Shown: positions 30,287-43,705 of the stretch, in pieces | How the letters are laid out: each line of letters opens with the position of its first letter | Numbering within the stretch: the stretch's first letter is position 1 | From: Anaspis maculata | Taxonomy: Eukaryota > Arthropoda > Insecta > Coleoptera > Scraptiidae | Reading direction: 5' to 3' | NCBI GenBank assembly: GCA_949128115.1 | Contig: OX421968.1 | Location: 5,022,001 to 5,086,000 of the forward strand | DNA: 64,000 bases | Notes under the pieces: generated by a model | Database searches by the model: none | What the model was told of the DNA's origin: nothing | Seen by the model: the letters and a program-made list of their open reading frames with translations, nothing else | Made by a program: the position numbers and the translations under genes

Positions 30287-31614
30287 TATTTTGTTAGACA
30301 GAGAAAACTATTTTCATGCCTTGAAATGAATGAAGTACCAAATCAAAGCTACATTCTGACCAAAGATTGATTTTTTCTGTGAAATAGAACATTTCATCAC
30401 ATCAAGCTTTGACATGCAACATCTCAAGAAATAAAATCACTCCGTGACTTTCTGGAAACGGGAAAAAGTTTCAGCAAATGATATTTGTGTGTGAAATAGC
30501 CCAAAGCAACTGTCCAAGTCAAAATCATAGTTATAAATACATTGGATAATGATGGAACAAGGATTACAAAACATCAATTTGGAGGGTGAAAAAAATGTTG
30601 TTTTTTTCTGATAAAACCGGTTAAACACGTCTCTATCAAAATTTCATACTTATTTTTAGAATCAAGATGTGCGATTTGGTCAGAAATGATACCAAACATA
30701 TCAAAAAAAGTGTTAGTCACGGTTTACCATAAGACTTTGTGAAAAATCGCACCTCGGCCCCTTCGCAGCCGTCTGGTACGCCACTGGTCCATGACACATT
30801 CTCGAAACTTATTGCATAGTGTTCCTCGACCTTAAAAATATATACTTCAGCGAAAAAAGTATAAAAAAGCAACGATTTCAAAAATGGTAATTTTTTGGAC
30901 CTTTGACCTCTTAGGGAGCACGCCAGTCGCGGGTCCCATCGGGGCACCACTTTTAAAAATTACTTGTAGGTACCTATTACTCACGTGCAAAAGCGTTTTG
31001 CATTGGAATGAATGCAAGGTTGGTTTCCCTAACGTTCGTACTAAAATATGAATATTGATGTTGCGAGTTACGTCTTTGCTTGCTTCACTTACGGGGACTG
31101 TTTTTCTTTGAAAAAAGTATAGCTGTGTGCTCATTATAAGTGGAGTGAACGATTTAAACCGTGGCAGTGGAATGTATCAATCATTTGAACCATAACAGTG
31201 GAATGATAGCAACAAAAACAGAAAATCGTCTTGCAATATGGTTACTGTGAACGCACTATACTTTGAAACCAACTATAGAAAAAGCCAATGAGGGGCTTTT
31301 TTGGGACTTTGGATATGTTATAGAGGATGAAATTCTGCGTCGATATCAATCATATTTCATGATTCAATTTTTCTGACCCTAGAAACTAGACCCTAGATCT
31401 TTGCCGCGCTATTGAAGCTTTTCCGATGTATAAATAGCTGATGTACCCAAGGGTCGCCAACGGGCACTATTTTTGTTATTCATACATAGTTACAAGAAAA
31501 GTTCTACTGTTGGACACGACAACTTACAACCCTTTTATTATTATTAATATTATTATTATTATACACTCCAAGTACAAGTTTTAAGTTTTATATAGATCCC
31601 TACAAGAAATACGA

Positions 31615-32145
31615 TTATCGAACGATTGTCATGAAACTTGGAATTTAATCTTGTCGCGTATGAACATTCTTATTTTCTAGCTGAATTTCAACATTCCGCC
31701 GTCATCTTGGCCGCCATATTGAAATATCTTATTAGTGGAACGATTGTCAATAAACTTGGAGCTTGATCTCATCTCGTATGAACATTCTTATTTTCTAGCT
31801 AGATTTCAACATTCCGGCGCCACCTTGAAATCTCTTACCAGTGTAACGATTTTCATGCAACTTGAAACTCAAGCCTTGTCTAGTACAACCATTCTGATTT
31901 TCAAGCCGAATTTCATGATTGTGTCGCCATCTTGAAATTTTTATTAGTGGAACGATTTTCATGGAACTTGGAACTTACCCTTGTTTCGTATGATAATTTT
32001 TATTTTATAGCTAAATTTCAACATTCCGCCGCTCGCCAACTTGGCCGCAATATTAAAATCTCTCATTAGCTGAACGATTTTCATGAAACGTAGAACTTAC
32101 CCTTGTCTAGTACGATCATTCTGATTTTCAAGCCGAATTCTGAAG
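31615..32145 (+). repeat. Tandem repeat, ~110-bp unit, five copies
   Basis: Units begin near 31620, 31735, 31845, 31948 and 32064. Each carries a GGAACGATTTTCATGAAACTTGG-like start, a TATGAACATTCTTATTTTCTAGCT-like middle and a CAACATTCCGCCG box. Units are diverged, so the array is not recent. A TTA microsatellite precedes it at 31537-31562. Confidence 0.7.
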
Positions 32146-32240
32146 CCGAAGCCATGGGTTGTATGGAAGAGCAGCACTGTGCTGAATGCCGCCTGAAAAT
32201 AAAGTCAATTTATTATTATTATTATTATTATTACTATTGT
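32146..32240 (+). mobile_element. LINE 3' end fragment with TTA tail
   Basis: The sequence GCCGCCTGAAAATAAAGTCA runs directly into [TTA]n. This is like the AATAAAGCC + [TTA]n end of the LINE at 39833-40610 and suggests a related 3' terminus. Only about 60-90 bp are retained. Confidence 0.45.
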
Positions 32241-32314
32241 TATTCCATGATTCTGCCGCTATTTTGGCCGCCAAATTGAAATTTCTGCCCAAATAACGGT
32301 TGAACCCCAATTAT

Positions 32315-34692
32315 AAACTGCACACAAAATGAAGTGACTATTTTATTTTTGGGGGTTTTTTCAAATGTCCATAACTTTTGAAAAAATGATGGAAATCTAA
32401 AGCAGCTTGCACTGTTGTGAGGATACATTCTTCTATTTTGTGAACCATACATATCCAACCGATTCAAATTGAAGGTATATCTCATACAGGGTGATACAAA
32501 AAGGCGTGTAACTTTCTGCTCTTTTCATCTTGCCACCGGAAATTTTCACGTCATCCTGTATATACGAATGTGACTGCGTCTTGTAGCCTGTAGTATCTGT
32601 AACCCATAGCTTTTTAGCTTTTCACTCTACGTTGTGGATTTGAGGAGATATGATTTTTCTTGTATAAAAGTACCAATTATTTCACAGAAGAGTAATAATT
32701 GTACCGAACAGTTTGTTAATCAAACGATAATCATCTTAAGAAGGATGATTTGTTTTATTTTCAGGAACCATAAATTTAATTGTCAATAATAGCAAAGAAA
32801 TGATACACACAGGGTGATGGGGAAAGACTGCGTTTTTTTTCTTGGCGCAGGCGGGAATGATTTTATCACTCGGTACAGAGGTACTCGAATTGACTCTATC
32901 TTGTAGCTTGTCGTATCTATAACTAGCAGGTTGTCTTTATATACTCTGCAATACGTGGATACCTCCATCGGTCCACCGTCCCGAGTCGCATACTGCATGC
33001 CCAAGCCCATGCTCACAGGTCAACCCGATGAACCTGCGCTCACAGGATTATTCCAGGGTACTTGGAACGTTTTCGGGTCCGTAGTCAACTTTTGTGCAGT
33101 GATTTTTTTTATGGTACAGACCGAAATCTAAATTCCTGTTGTGTTCCTTAATCTTCCTGATCCTTGATCCGATCGCCAACAATTGCCAAAAATCCATTGC
33201 CTAGATACAGAAATACGGCTTTTTATTGTTAGCTCTTTGTTGGTTACAGTTTCATGCGACGGAATGGGGTACTTGCCTCAATTTTTTTTATTAGTTTAAT
33301 CGATAGTATGGTTAAAAATGATGTACCCGTATTTTTTCTTTTTCCTAAATTCCCAAAATTGTGGCCGCAATGCGTGTTTTAAAAATATATTTGTGACGTC
33401 ACAAATGTATTGGAAGGTAGGTAGAAGGGCTCTTTTTCTTCCTTGGGTTGGCAACGATATAACGTTGTCAAGGTGCCGTCTTCAAACTTTGAAATCGTAT
33501 CATCTAAAATCTGAGTCTGACTGACAAGGTCAAACCGTCGACCGTGTTTTTATTTCTTTCTGTGCCCTTTTTTTTGCCTTTGACTGCTTTGATCAAGGCT
33601 TCGATCTACGTGGTGAGTACCTACCCGTTTCCTTAATTTCTTGGTCAACCTAACTAGTCTCTTTCTTTAGTTTTTAGTGCTGTCCACCTAAAAGTCTTCT
33701 GCAGGTTTGTCCCCAGTGCTCTGACGTGGCGTGACCCTCGGCTTCATCGTTCGCACATCAGTGTTCCTGCTCCCCACATTTTATTTGGAGATGGATCTCT
33801 TGTAGCTCTAAAGTATTACCTATCCTGAATTGTATGATAATGATGCGTGTACCTATAAAAGCTCACTGTTCATTTTCAATCTCTTATTTTTGTGCTATTG
33901 CTGTTCTTCCAGATTTTCACCTGGAAATGAATTATCTCGACTGAGACAGTATTATAAGAGGTGTCTGGAGTCAGTTTCTTCGAAACCTTGTTCGACTTTA
34001 TTGCCCAAATGCCCATGGTAAGAGAATTCGATAGGAAACCGGTTTTGCGAGCGTGTTCAAAATGACACTGTCACAGTAATATTCCTGACATTCTTGATTA
34101 TTCCATTATCACACAGTCAGACCAACCCCACTCAAACCCCTGTCCTGGCGCGAAGCTTTCAAGAGGAGTTTTTCAAATTTGTTTTTCTCTGTAGAAAATG
34201 ACGGTATTTTTATATAATTCTCAGTAGAGTGAGTCGCTTTTACCACTTATACTAGCAATCAAAAGTATTTCCACCTAAATCTATTCCATTGGCAAGTAGC
34301 TCATTGTTGCCGTTTAACAGATTGAAAATTGGCATTTTTTACAAGAAAAATCATATTTCTGCCAATACACAACGTAGAGTGGAAAACTAAACGAGCCAGA
34401 GTTAGAGATACTACTACAGGCTACAAGATGCGATCACATTCGTATATACAGGATGACGTGAAAATTCCCTGTGCAAAAAGAGCAGTACTTTGCACGCTCT
34501 TTTGTATCACCCTATAGGTATGAGGCATTTCTCCGCTTTGGATGACTTGAATATGTATGATTCACGAAAATAGAATAATGTACCTTCAAAATAGTGCAAA
34601 CTGTTTACGATTACGATAATTTTTCAAAAAGTTATGGACATTTGAAAAAACCTCCCAAAATAAAATTGTCACTTCATTTTGTGCGCAGTTTA
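32315..34692. repeat. Inverted-repeat element with ~370-bp arms
   Basis: Arms 32315-32685 and 34325-34692 pair, around AACTGCACACAAAATGAAGT and its complement, and contain TACAGGGTGATACAAAA-type segments. The 1.6-kb interior holds no recognised gene. A TATAAAAG box at 33854-33861 is not followed by a convincing ORF. Confidence 0.7.
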
Positions 34693-37600
34693 GTTGACAT
34701 CTTGCGTTCACTAATCTTTCAAAAATGAAGTGTGCTACTGGCATCACGCCCGGGAGGCAAATTCGCTTGTTTGTTTTTCTCTACTAGTTACGACCAAACC
34801 AGTCCTGACGCGTGGAATTTTTCAGGCCAACACAATAAAATTTCTGAACACTTTGTAGAAGGTGGCTACAAGGACGGGTTCTAGGCCGAATATGTACGTT
34901 TAAAATATTTCTTACTGGAAACAAAAGTGCGCAGTCAAATTCAGAAACTTATGTAACTCATCATCAGCATGAAGATTAATCGACAAATTCAAGTAACGCT
35001 AGTAAAAGTGCATATTATTGTTGTTACGAGTTTGCGTTATGTACTTACACTGTTTATTACTGCGTACTACTGAACACACGTCAAATGAATTATCGCACTT
35101 AGATAACGCTTTGCTAAACTTCGCTGATATACTCGCTGTCACTGGAATTTGAATCTGGTGTCACTCGGATCATTTTACAACAATATAGTCGAGTGTTATC
35201 TTCGGGAATATTCCACGCGTCCTCTGGTATATTCCAGCATTGGCCGCCGGTACCTACGCTGCGGCTTTGGAAAAATCCATTGGGGTCGCGTATATTTCGG
35301 CAAGCTCTGGGCGCATCGCATCTTCGCCAATTTTGCAGATGTGTCTTACTCGCACATCTATATCTCCAGTGTTTTCGACTCTTCCAGAACCGCACCGCCT
35401 GGAATATACCAGCATACGCCTCCGTGTTTATTCTTGAATGTAGCGGAATCGCTCGAGAGCCTCGCAACTCTTAACAATATATTCTTTTCTTATAGTGTTA
35501 GTGTAGCTATTCTGACAAATATGTATTTCATCCATGAAGACAGCTATTATAAGCAAATAAAATTTTCTACACAAAGCAGAAGAAGTTCCTCCAACACCAA
35601 CACTAAGAAGAACTTCACCTTACGGAATAGAATGAACATATAAAAATTACAATGCAAACAGACCAACATTGTGGATTGTGGCTTTGACTCTGGAGGAAGA
35701 ACGACTTGATCAAAAGATGGAACAAGCGGTAAATATGTCTGACTAAATCATGAAAAAAATGATTTCTTATTTGAGGAGATGTGTGAACATACCAAATCAT
35801 GTTTGATAAAGTAAATTGAACGAACATAATCCACCTAATGCAATATGTATTAATTCCTGGTCAAATAGTGAGCAATAAGAATTACCGGACGAACTGTATT
35901 GATACAATTCCAAAGGATCGCAGCAAAGACTAAGTTGCTGAGTCGTGGATGAAGGCACGTGCGAGCACCTTATCGTGTTTAGCTCTCACACCTATCGGCA
36001 CCTGGGTAGCGAACGTTTGCCTGAGCTCGATCATCCGACGTATAACATTTAATAAATAAAAGAACACATTTAATGGAGAGGGACAAATAAAAATGCATTA
36101 GAATTCAGTCGACTTCGTTCCATGATATAAAGTGAGTGCTGATTTAGAATTCTGTAAGAAATACAGTTAAGATCTTTTGAAGTCGAAGTGTACAATAATT
36201 CAAAGTATTATTTTAATAATTAAAATAAAGCGACTCTCACCAGAGGCCAGGTCGACATCAGCGGCACTCGAGTCACTCGACAACGACAACCGATGTAAAA
36301 GATTTCTTTCAACGGCGGAAATCCATATCCTTGAAAATAGGGAAAATGCGGGTAGAAGCGACAAGACGGCTAGGCATTGGCGGCCACATAAATATGCACG
36401 CAGTACCTACTTTACTTATTGTTAAGACAAACTACGATATGCGAAAGCAGCAGCGCTCTTGGCAAAATCTCACGGTTTGGTGTGATGTGAGGGCGAGAGC
36501 ACTGAGGATAGGGACTGAGGATGAGGTCGGGCATTTGCCGATCTCTCGGTGTTGAATGGATGTCGTAGAAGTCGCATTATGCGGACACATGTTTCTGCCT
36601 ATCGGAAGAAACCAGCCATCGATGAATGTCATATATGGGGCAATCACACGTATGGAAGAATGGCCGGGCCCTGCGTCGCTGGTATATGCCGAGAGGTCAA
36701 AACATAAAGAAGTTTAGTATGCGCTCCCGAAGGTGTCAACCGGCCAGAATATAGTGCAGCTGATAAAGAAGCGCGCCTGTCACTCAACCTCTCCTATTAC
36801 AATACTTTCTCAATTTCCGTAGAAGTGATGTGACATTCCATCACGATGTCACACTAAAGTAAATTAACAAAGCGTTGCCTGGCTCTTAAATAACCCTATC
36901 TTTGGTGTGCTTGCCCGGTTCGTGTCGACGTCGTGCCATGTTCAAATTTATTTGTTTTTTTTTAATATTACTGTTCCTTTTAATAAAGCACTAGACATTT
37001 TAATGATTTTCACATTTTTTCATGGGAAAACAACCAATCTCATTATTATCACTTGCCTTGTTTTTGTGAACAGAGTGTTAATAATGTTGTCAGCTCGTCA
37101 AAATGCCCCGGTAGACCTAGATGCACCCATGTTAAGATTTGCTGGTTTGGTACAGTTGAGCTTTAAGAAAATCGCGGAAATTTTCAAACGGTCGATTTCG
37201 AACGCATTTGATTTATTACACATGTATTCCGATACATATAGGTTCGCTTTGTACTACTGTGATATATCCCAGTTCGCAAGCTAATATATATAGAAACACG
37301 TAAAAAGTGGATGGTATTCTATATTCTGTTTGAGGTTGTTGATAAGAGCGAGTCATACAGGAAAAGCCAGCGTGGAACTGCAGACCTGACCGAAGTTAAT
37401 GTCTGTTGCAGGGCCATGGGAGTCAGCGGCCACACAGCCGGGGTGGACTGAGATCGTGCAACCATGCATATCATGCAAAACTTCTCGACGACGGCGACAC
37501 TCCTAGTGCATATGGTTTTGATGTTTCAGCTGGAAGGTAAGTCGAAAGAGGACATCTGGGCCAGAGCATGGAGCTCACCATCGGCAATATCGCGCACTGG

Positions 37601-39400
37601 CAAGGCAAAGACCAAGACAATTCTTTTCCTCTTAGTCGTGTTCGTCCCGGTCCGGCAACCGGCAGTAGCCATATTAACCGACTAAATTATTTGTTTTAAT
37701 TTTCTGGTCCGCGTAAGCCGTTCGGGCCTTTTGTTTCGTTGCCCTGAATAATTAACTAACCACCTCAGAATCACAATTTCACTACGTGTCCGGAATCGCA
37801 ATGGGTTTTGGCCCATTTACGCTCTCGGTATACTTAATTAACGAGCTTAGATTGAATATGATCGTCCTCAAGAGCAGTCCGGATCAGCGCTCATAGCCCG
37901 GGCCGCAAGGCGTCACGAATCCTCCATGCTTCCATGCAGCCCTGCATAAATGCATTACACAATAATTAAATTCCATTTCGGTCACATTTATACTGTGTGT
38001 GGTTTGTAGAGCGCAATGCCACATACTAACCCGTATTAAATGGCATTGCTTACACCTATGTTACAATTTCACGCGTTCGTAATTGTATTACAACGCGGAA
38101 TACGCGTACCTATCTGCATAGACCCTGTTGTTGTCGTACACCGTTGCATTATGCGTCAACTAATCTCAATCAGGCCCTTGTCTAAGAGGCTGGATTTCAT
38201 TGATGAAGTTGATGGAACGTTCCATCGGACACATAGATCTTGCTTTTGGATCCATTGTACCACCTCCCCAAACTAGCTTAGTTTATCAAGCCGCAATGTG
38301 ATGCTTGGATGCTTAACGTTCAATGTTCAATCAATCCAAGCACTAGGGTCGCCAAGGGCCCGGTACATCGGAATTTCGTCGGACTCCCCCGCAAGTGCAG
38401 GTATAAATAGCTCCGTCCCGCCCACCTCAAACTGGCAGTTATCCTCTCCATATTATCGTACTGCCGGTTGCAGGCGTAATAATCGGAACTAGCTCAAGGC
38501 CATACGAGTAAGAATTTCATCAGTCATATTTTATCATTTATTGCTGCAGTCCAGTTCTATCGCTAATGGAGCTAGACTACGTCTTTGTCTAAGAGGCTGC
38601 GGTGATTTTTCTTCGGTCATTTTCTGTGAGGAATCCTCAAGTCCTGTACGTAAACTGTATGATTTCCACTGTCTAAAAAAACACTGTTGGGGGAACTGTG
38701 CCCGGTCTGGCCGCGCGCTAGACGAGAAGCTGTTACCATCAATCAGATTGGCATGTTCCTTATGCATTCCGTTTCCCTCACACCTTATAATATGGAACAG
38801 ACATGAGCAGTGACGCCGTCGAAACAGGACTACGGTGAAGTCTCGTGGCGATTGGAATCAAGCTTCGACTCACGACTCAAGTGCAACATCCTTAATTTTT
38901 TTCTGGACACACAGATGGCATAATAATTAATTGTAAACGCAAAATATATTAATTAAATACTTGGGTACTTAATCGAATAGTCCTAATTTCCAAGTCTTTT
39001 TACCGTTGGGTATAAGACTGGCGTGTTGAGTTTAAAGTTGAGTTGACAGGATCATCATAAAGCTTTCTTTCTTCATAGCCTCTAATCGATGTCGTAATTG
39101 AACGATGTCAATTTCACCTATGTGATCCAGTGGCCTAATAAACTTCATCTATTTCGATTTAACAATAGACACTTTAAGCGGTGTCGTACTGGCGCTTGAC
39201 TTTTATGACACTGAGAGGCATTGCTACCTCTAGGATTTTTCAATTGCTCTCAAACATTTTCGGCAAAATAGATAAAATAGTATATTACACTCGTTTAATA
39301 AGACATAATTTCGTCACACTCCTTCCTTTGGGACCCTCCTCACTGCGTTCGTCGTGCCCCAAAAACAGTCATGTCACAAACTCCGTCTTATTAAACTCGC
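34693..39400. other. Unassigned intergenic DNA, one possible core promoter
   Basis: The most unique-looking part of the window. Many short ORFs exist on both strands, the longest being 164 codons at 35149-35643, but none shows a domain, codon regularity or splice structure I can support. Host exons or non-coding RNA could be hidden here. Confidence 0.4.
38402..38469 (+). promoter_or_regulatory. Possible core promoter (TATA, initiator-like, DPE-like)
   Basis: TATAAATAG at 38402-38410, an initiator-like GGCAGTTATC at 38434-38443 and GGTTG, fitting the DPE pattern RGWYV, at 38465-38469, in roughly correct spacing. No ORF of note follows at once, so it would drive a non-coding or distant exon. 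Short motifs; chance is quite possible. Confidence 0.2.
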
Positions 39401-39411
39401 ATAATAATATA

Positions 39412-39450
39412 CTATTATTTATTCATTTATTTATTTATTTATTTATTCAA
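39412..39450. repeat. [TTTA]n microsatellite
   Basis: Simple tetranucleotide repeat, about nine units. Confidence 0.85.
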
Positions 39451-39832
39451 TAGGTTAAGTGTCACAACGTTCACTTTTACTTTTCATTAACATTCAACCA
39501 AAATTCTCACGGAAGATTAGAAATAAGCATTAAAAACCATGAAGCTAATGCGCCTGTACAGGGTGTGTTCACTATTTTTTTGTCAATATTTTGGGAGATG
39601 GTGGATTATAAAAAAAATTGGTGGACTTTCTCGAACAAATTTTAATCGGGAACGCATTATAACGTAGATAGAGGCTTCCAAAGTTGAGTTTTGAATTTTT
39701 TTGTTGTTGTAACTCCACATTTAATCATTAGATATTGACGAAATTGGCCAAAGGTGGGACAACAGTATGTTTTAGATGTCCGCCTCGATATAAAAATCGA
39801 CCTGTTTTTGTTCACTAGGAATCGAGAGTTGA

Positions 39833-40610
39833 TAATAATAATAATAATAATAATAATAATAGGCTTTATTGTCCAACAACAAAAAGAAGTCATAAAGAGG
39901 ACAAGAAAAATGATTTAAATAAATAAGTAGCAATACTAGCATATCATAATGAGTGATGCGACAAACAATGCATACAAATAAAAACAAAATACAGCACAAG
40001 AATAAAGACAAGGGAAAAGCCCACTGTCCTGAGACAGATCTAGGCAACCTGGAGGGCTCGCATAAAAACGCTTAACGAGGGGGAGCTCAAGTCTGTCTTG
40101 TGACAGACGTCGTTGAAGGATCTGGACATAGCATAAATCGGAGATCTGATGATCGCATTCGTGGCGGCAGCAGGGAGCCTGAAAAATCCGCAGCCTCTAG
40201 TACTCAATCGCGGTACCAATATGGAAAGTTCCCCCAGGAGCTCACTGCAGTCCGCAGTTCCGCTAAAGAGTTTATAAAGAAAGACAAGAGACGCACGACA
40301 CCTCCGAGACTCAAGAGAATCTATACCAAACTCACCCAAGAGAAGGTCACCGTCAAAGCCTCGGTCCGGGAAAACACCATGCTGTCTGAAATAGAGATAT
40401 TTCAAAAATTTTCTTTCGACACGCTGGAGCTGAAGGCTCTGTCTCCTGTAGATGGGCGCCCACACCAGACTCGCATATTCTAGCCTCGACCGAACGAAAG
40501 TAAAATAGAGAGACTTGAGGCAGTCGATATTTGCGATAGATCCGCCATTCCTAATGATAAATCCCAGCATCCTGAGAGCCGACTTGCAGACCTGATCGAT
40601 GTGGGGTGGA
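39833..40610 (-). pseudogene. 5'-truncated non-LTR retrotransposon, 3' end with TAA/TTA tail
   Basis: A minus-strand frame ending at 40040 encodes HIDQVCKSALRMLGFIIRN and LKSLYFTFVRSRLEYASLVW, the reverse-transcriptase thumb region typical of Jockey/CR1-like LINEs. It runs intact to its stop. The 3' UTR follows and ends GACAATAAAGCC plus [TATTAT]n at 39833-39862. The fingers, palm and endonuclease are absent: the copy is truncated near 40610, where the frame changes character. 5' truncation with an intact 3' end is the usual LINE insertion outcome. The frame is intact, so it may be young. Confidence 0.8.
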
Positions 40611-41639
40611 TACGGGTAGATACATTTCGAATAGTAATACGTACTGAAGAAACAACACCATCTCATTCAGGAGTTCCTTGTGGAACTGTAGCTGTAGCGT
40701 CTTAATATGCATTTTTAAATTCCAATTTAGACTTACAGTCCGGAGGTCAGCCGCCTGAACCTTGCAAATCGTGATACCGCGATACCGTTTGGTACGAATG
40801 TTGTCTATACCAAAACCTTCACTTTGAGATGTGGAGCCAATTTCTGCTTTTTCGAAGAAAACAGGCATTATTGCAATGCAACTGCGACGTTTTATTTATG
40901 CCAAATAAATCCAATAAAATACTAATATTGGTGTCAAATGATGATGTACTTACGTGAATGAATGAATCTGTGTTGCCTACATTGACTCTGTTTTTTACTC
41001 AACTGAGGTGAAAAGCTGCATCATTTGAGAAATCCCGAAAATCCCGGGATTTGAAATTCCCAATCCCGAAGTCCCGGGATTTCGATTATGTCTCGGGATT
41101 GGATGCCCTAAATTTGACATATCAACAGTCTCTCTACAACATATGGTTCTGGAATTAGAGCGTCTGGAAGTAACAGCATTTTTCGTAACAGCGTCGTGCC
41201 CTCGGTCGTGCCGTTTGACTCTGAACCATGATGAGGTCTTTGACCTCATGCAGAATAGAGCCTACTATTTTTGAGGATTCAAGATATGTTGCAGGGCTTT
41301 GAATTTCCAATTCAAAACAGTCATAAAATTTCCTATAAGAATTTGTTTGACCTCAAAAACTAATTTTCCTGGGTTAGAAACGCAGGTCGAGATGTATACT
41401 TTTATTGGCGCTAATTTGGCGTTACCTGTCGAGACTCACTTCAACTAATACCATGATCCGACCAAAAATCAGCGTCAAAATCGAATGAATAGCGTGACTT
41501 TTGGAAATTGCACCTGGTAAGTAGACAACCCGCCGGCGCGGCGCCGCCCTGGGACCCTGCAAGCGATTCGGCGATGGCTCCATATCTTGAAGTGAAGATA
41601 TTGATATAGACAACATTCGTACCAAACGGCCAGACTTGG

Positions 41640-43000
41640 GTCGAATCCCAAAAAAAAAGTATTAGAATACGAATCCTGAATCCCGATGCAAAAAAAGGAT
41701 TCGAATCCAGATGATTCGAATACTGACTCTCGAAAGTATTCGAATACCAAGTATTCGAATCCATGTTTTCGTTAAAATGAATACCGTTTTTGAATACCCA
41801 AATAGATTTACCTGTTTAAGTACTATATTAAGCTGGATATTGATGTTTGAAAGTACTTTTCCGCGAACAAAAATATCAATAAACCTCGCAATAAACATGA
41901 TTTCGTTGTAAAAGGGGTGCGATTCTCGAGTTATTCGAATGACTTTTTGTATACAAATCTCCTTGGTTTCGTGTGCACTTGGACAGTCGGAAAGAAGAAT
42001 TGTAGTGTGGTGGTTAGCGCACTCGACTGCCATTCCAGACGTCGTGGGTTCGATCCCCGCCGGGGATGGGTTTTCACCTCGAAAACAAGCTTCTTTGTCT
42101 AGTTGGAATGCTTACTAAATGCGCGACGTAAAATACGAACGATGGTGCCGACCCTCATGCGATGTTGGTGGTCGTTAAAAATCCCTACCCTGTGTAGGAA
42201 CACACAAAGGTTCGGCAAAATTTCCGGTATAGTGGAGGAAAGCATTCACCGGCGTCGGTGTTAGGCCTCGTTGTTGAAACAGCCCAACGTTAAATTAATG
42301 AAAAAAAAAATTAAAAAAAGGAACTCTGGCCTCAAGGAATAGAAGAACCTATTTTAATAAACTGTTGACAAAAAAAAATCAAAAGAAAAATAACTCAGGC
42401 TTCCATGCCATTAGCCTTAAAGATAACAAGAATCTGAAATAAATCGTCGCTCAAATTTTGCCTTATTGGCGAATTGATCATTCTGTTGCTTGTACGCGGA
42501 AGGTCGATGGGTGTGGGTGCGAAGGGGAAGTAAGCAATAGAAGAAACTCGTGCTATTGTGTTTCAAAAACAAATCTTTAAAACTGCGCAATTCTGGCAAA
42601 TTGTTATTTTGAAATTCACCCTACTATTGTTAGTGTCGGTAGGTACCTACTTTTCCTAGATGATCAGAATCCAGGGATTCGAAATTAGAATCCTTCGAAT
42701 CCATGGATTCTTTCCCAAAACTGGGATTCGAATACTAATACTCTTTTCTTTGCTGTAGAATCCACGGATTCAATTATAGTATTCGAATACCTGGGATTCG
42801 AATACTATGAATACTAGAATACAGAAGAATAGGAACTTGAATCCCAAATTTCGGCAAAGAAAAAGTAGCTGCATGAATACGAATACCGTAGAAAGTAACT
42901 TGAGTAGGATTCAAGTTACTGGGTATTCGAATACTACCCAAGTCTGCAAACGGCATTGCGGTATCACGATTTGCAAGGTTCGGTCCATATATTGCTGGTA
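41640..43000. repeat. ATTCGAAT/GGATTC-rich palindromic segments flanking a SINE
   Basis: Two clusters, 41640-41765 and 42660-42945, are dominated by GATTCGAATAC, GGATTCGAAT and related self-complementary words. A related cluster of ATCCCGGGAT words lies at 41025-41100. A SINE copy sits between the first two clusters. The short ORFs rich in I, R and S over them are by-products. Confidence 0.6.
41993..42312 (+). mobile_element. SINE with complete tRNA-like head
   Basis: Starts with GTGTGGTGGTTAGCGCACTC (A box) followed by GGTTCGATCCCC (B box). The family body contains CACCGGCGTCGGTGTTAGG, and the end is A-rich. Same family as 16385-16725, plus orientation. I did not find a clear target duplication. 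Confidence 0.85.
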
Positions 43001-43439
43001 ACATCCGCACTATTAGGGCTACATTTCCAGTGCGCCTTGCAACCGATGCTGCACGCTGTCAGAACGTCACACTGTTGAATTTTCATTTTATATTACCCAC
43101 GAGCTCCAAATCGAAATCTTGAGGGAGAGCCATCCCCATTTTCGATCTCCCTTTTCCATGGATTTGTTTTAGGTTTAGAGCAGGGAGGAGACTGCAGGTG
43201 GACGTGAACGTTTACATATTTTCGACATTTGACATTTCTTCTCTCACCTCAGAAATGGGTCTCGACCAGTGAGGTGAAGTAACCAAATAATAATAATAAT
43301 TTGAGGGAGCAGTCTTACATTGATTGTAAGTAAGTAAGTATATATTTTATCCGATTGCAAGTCGGTCAAAAATTTTTCACCAAAAATTATTAAAAAAATG
43401 CTCAAAAATTTGGAGCCTCATATCTTCAGCTGGAATTTT

Positions 43440-43705
43440 TTCGTATGTAATACCACAAGAGCTATGAGTTTTATCGATAAAATTTTCGAACTATCTCGAA
43501 AGCTTGGTTTTCAAGAAATTCACCGAGTGTGAGATGGTCACTTTATTATCTGAAAAAAACCCAACAGCGTAGCTGGAGGGTTTTTGTCTTTGATAATAAA
43601 GTGACCATTTGCACGAGTTGAATTGCTTCATGAAAACAAAGCTTGAGAAACAGTTCGAAAATTTTGATTAAACTCGTATAGCTCGAGTGGTATTTGCGGA
43701 GAATA
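43440..43705. repeat. Small fold-back hairpin
   Basis: Arms pair around GGTCACTTTATTATC and its complement GATAATAAAGTGACC, with the loop near 43570. The 86-codon frame over it is not supported as a gene. Confidence 0.65.

Larger units (their letters stand above)
28900..31412. repeat. 2.5-kb fold-back with a SINE at its centre
   Basis: Left arm about 28900-30051 pairs with right arm 30299-31412. The outermost similarity is at TAGCGCGGCAAA / TTTGCCGCGCTA. The right arm carries an extra block of about 300 bp (30840-31135). Arms share GGCGTACCAGACGGCTGCG and its complement. The ORFs on the arms are mirror shadows. The centre is the SINE at 30064-30286, which may have landed in the loop. Confidence 0.75.

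Noticed and set aside
35149..35643. 164-codon ORF
   Set aside because: Overlapping frames on both strands are open, it shows no motif, and its amino-acid composition is not protein-like.
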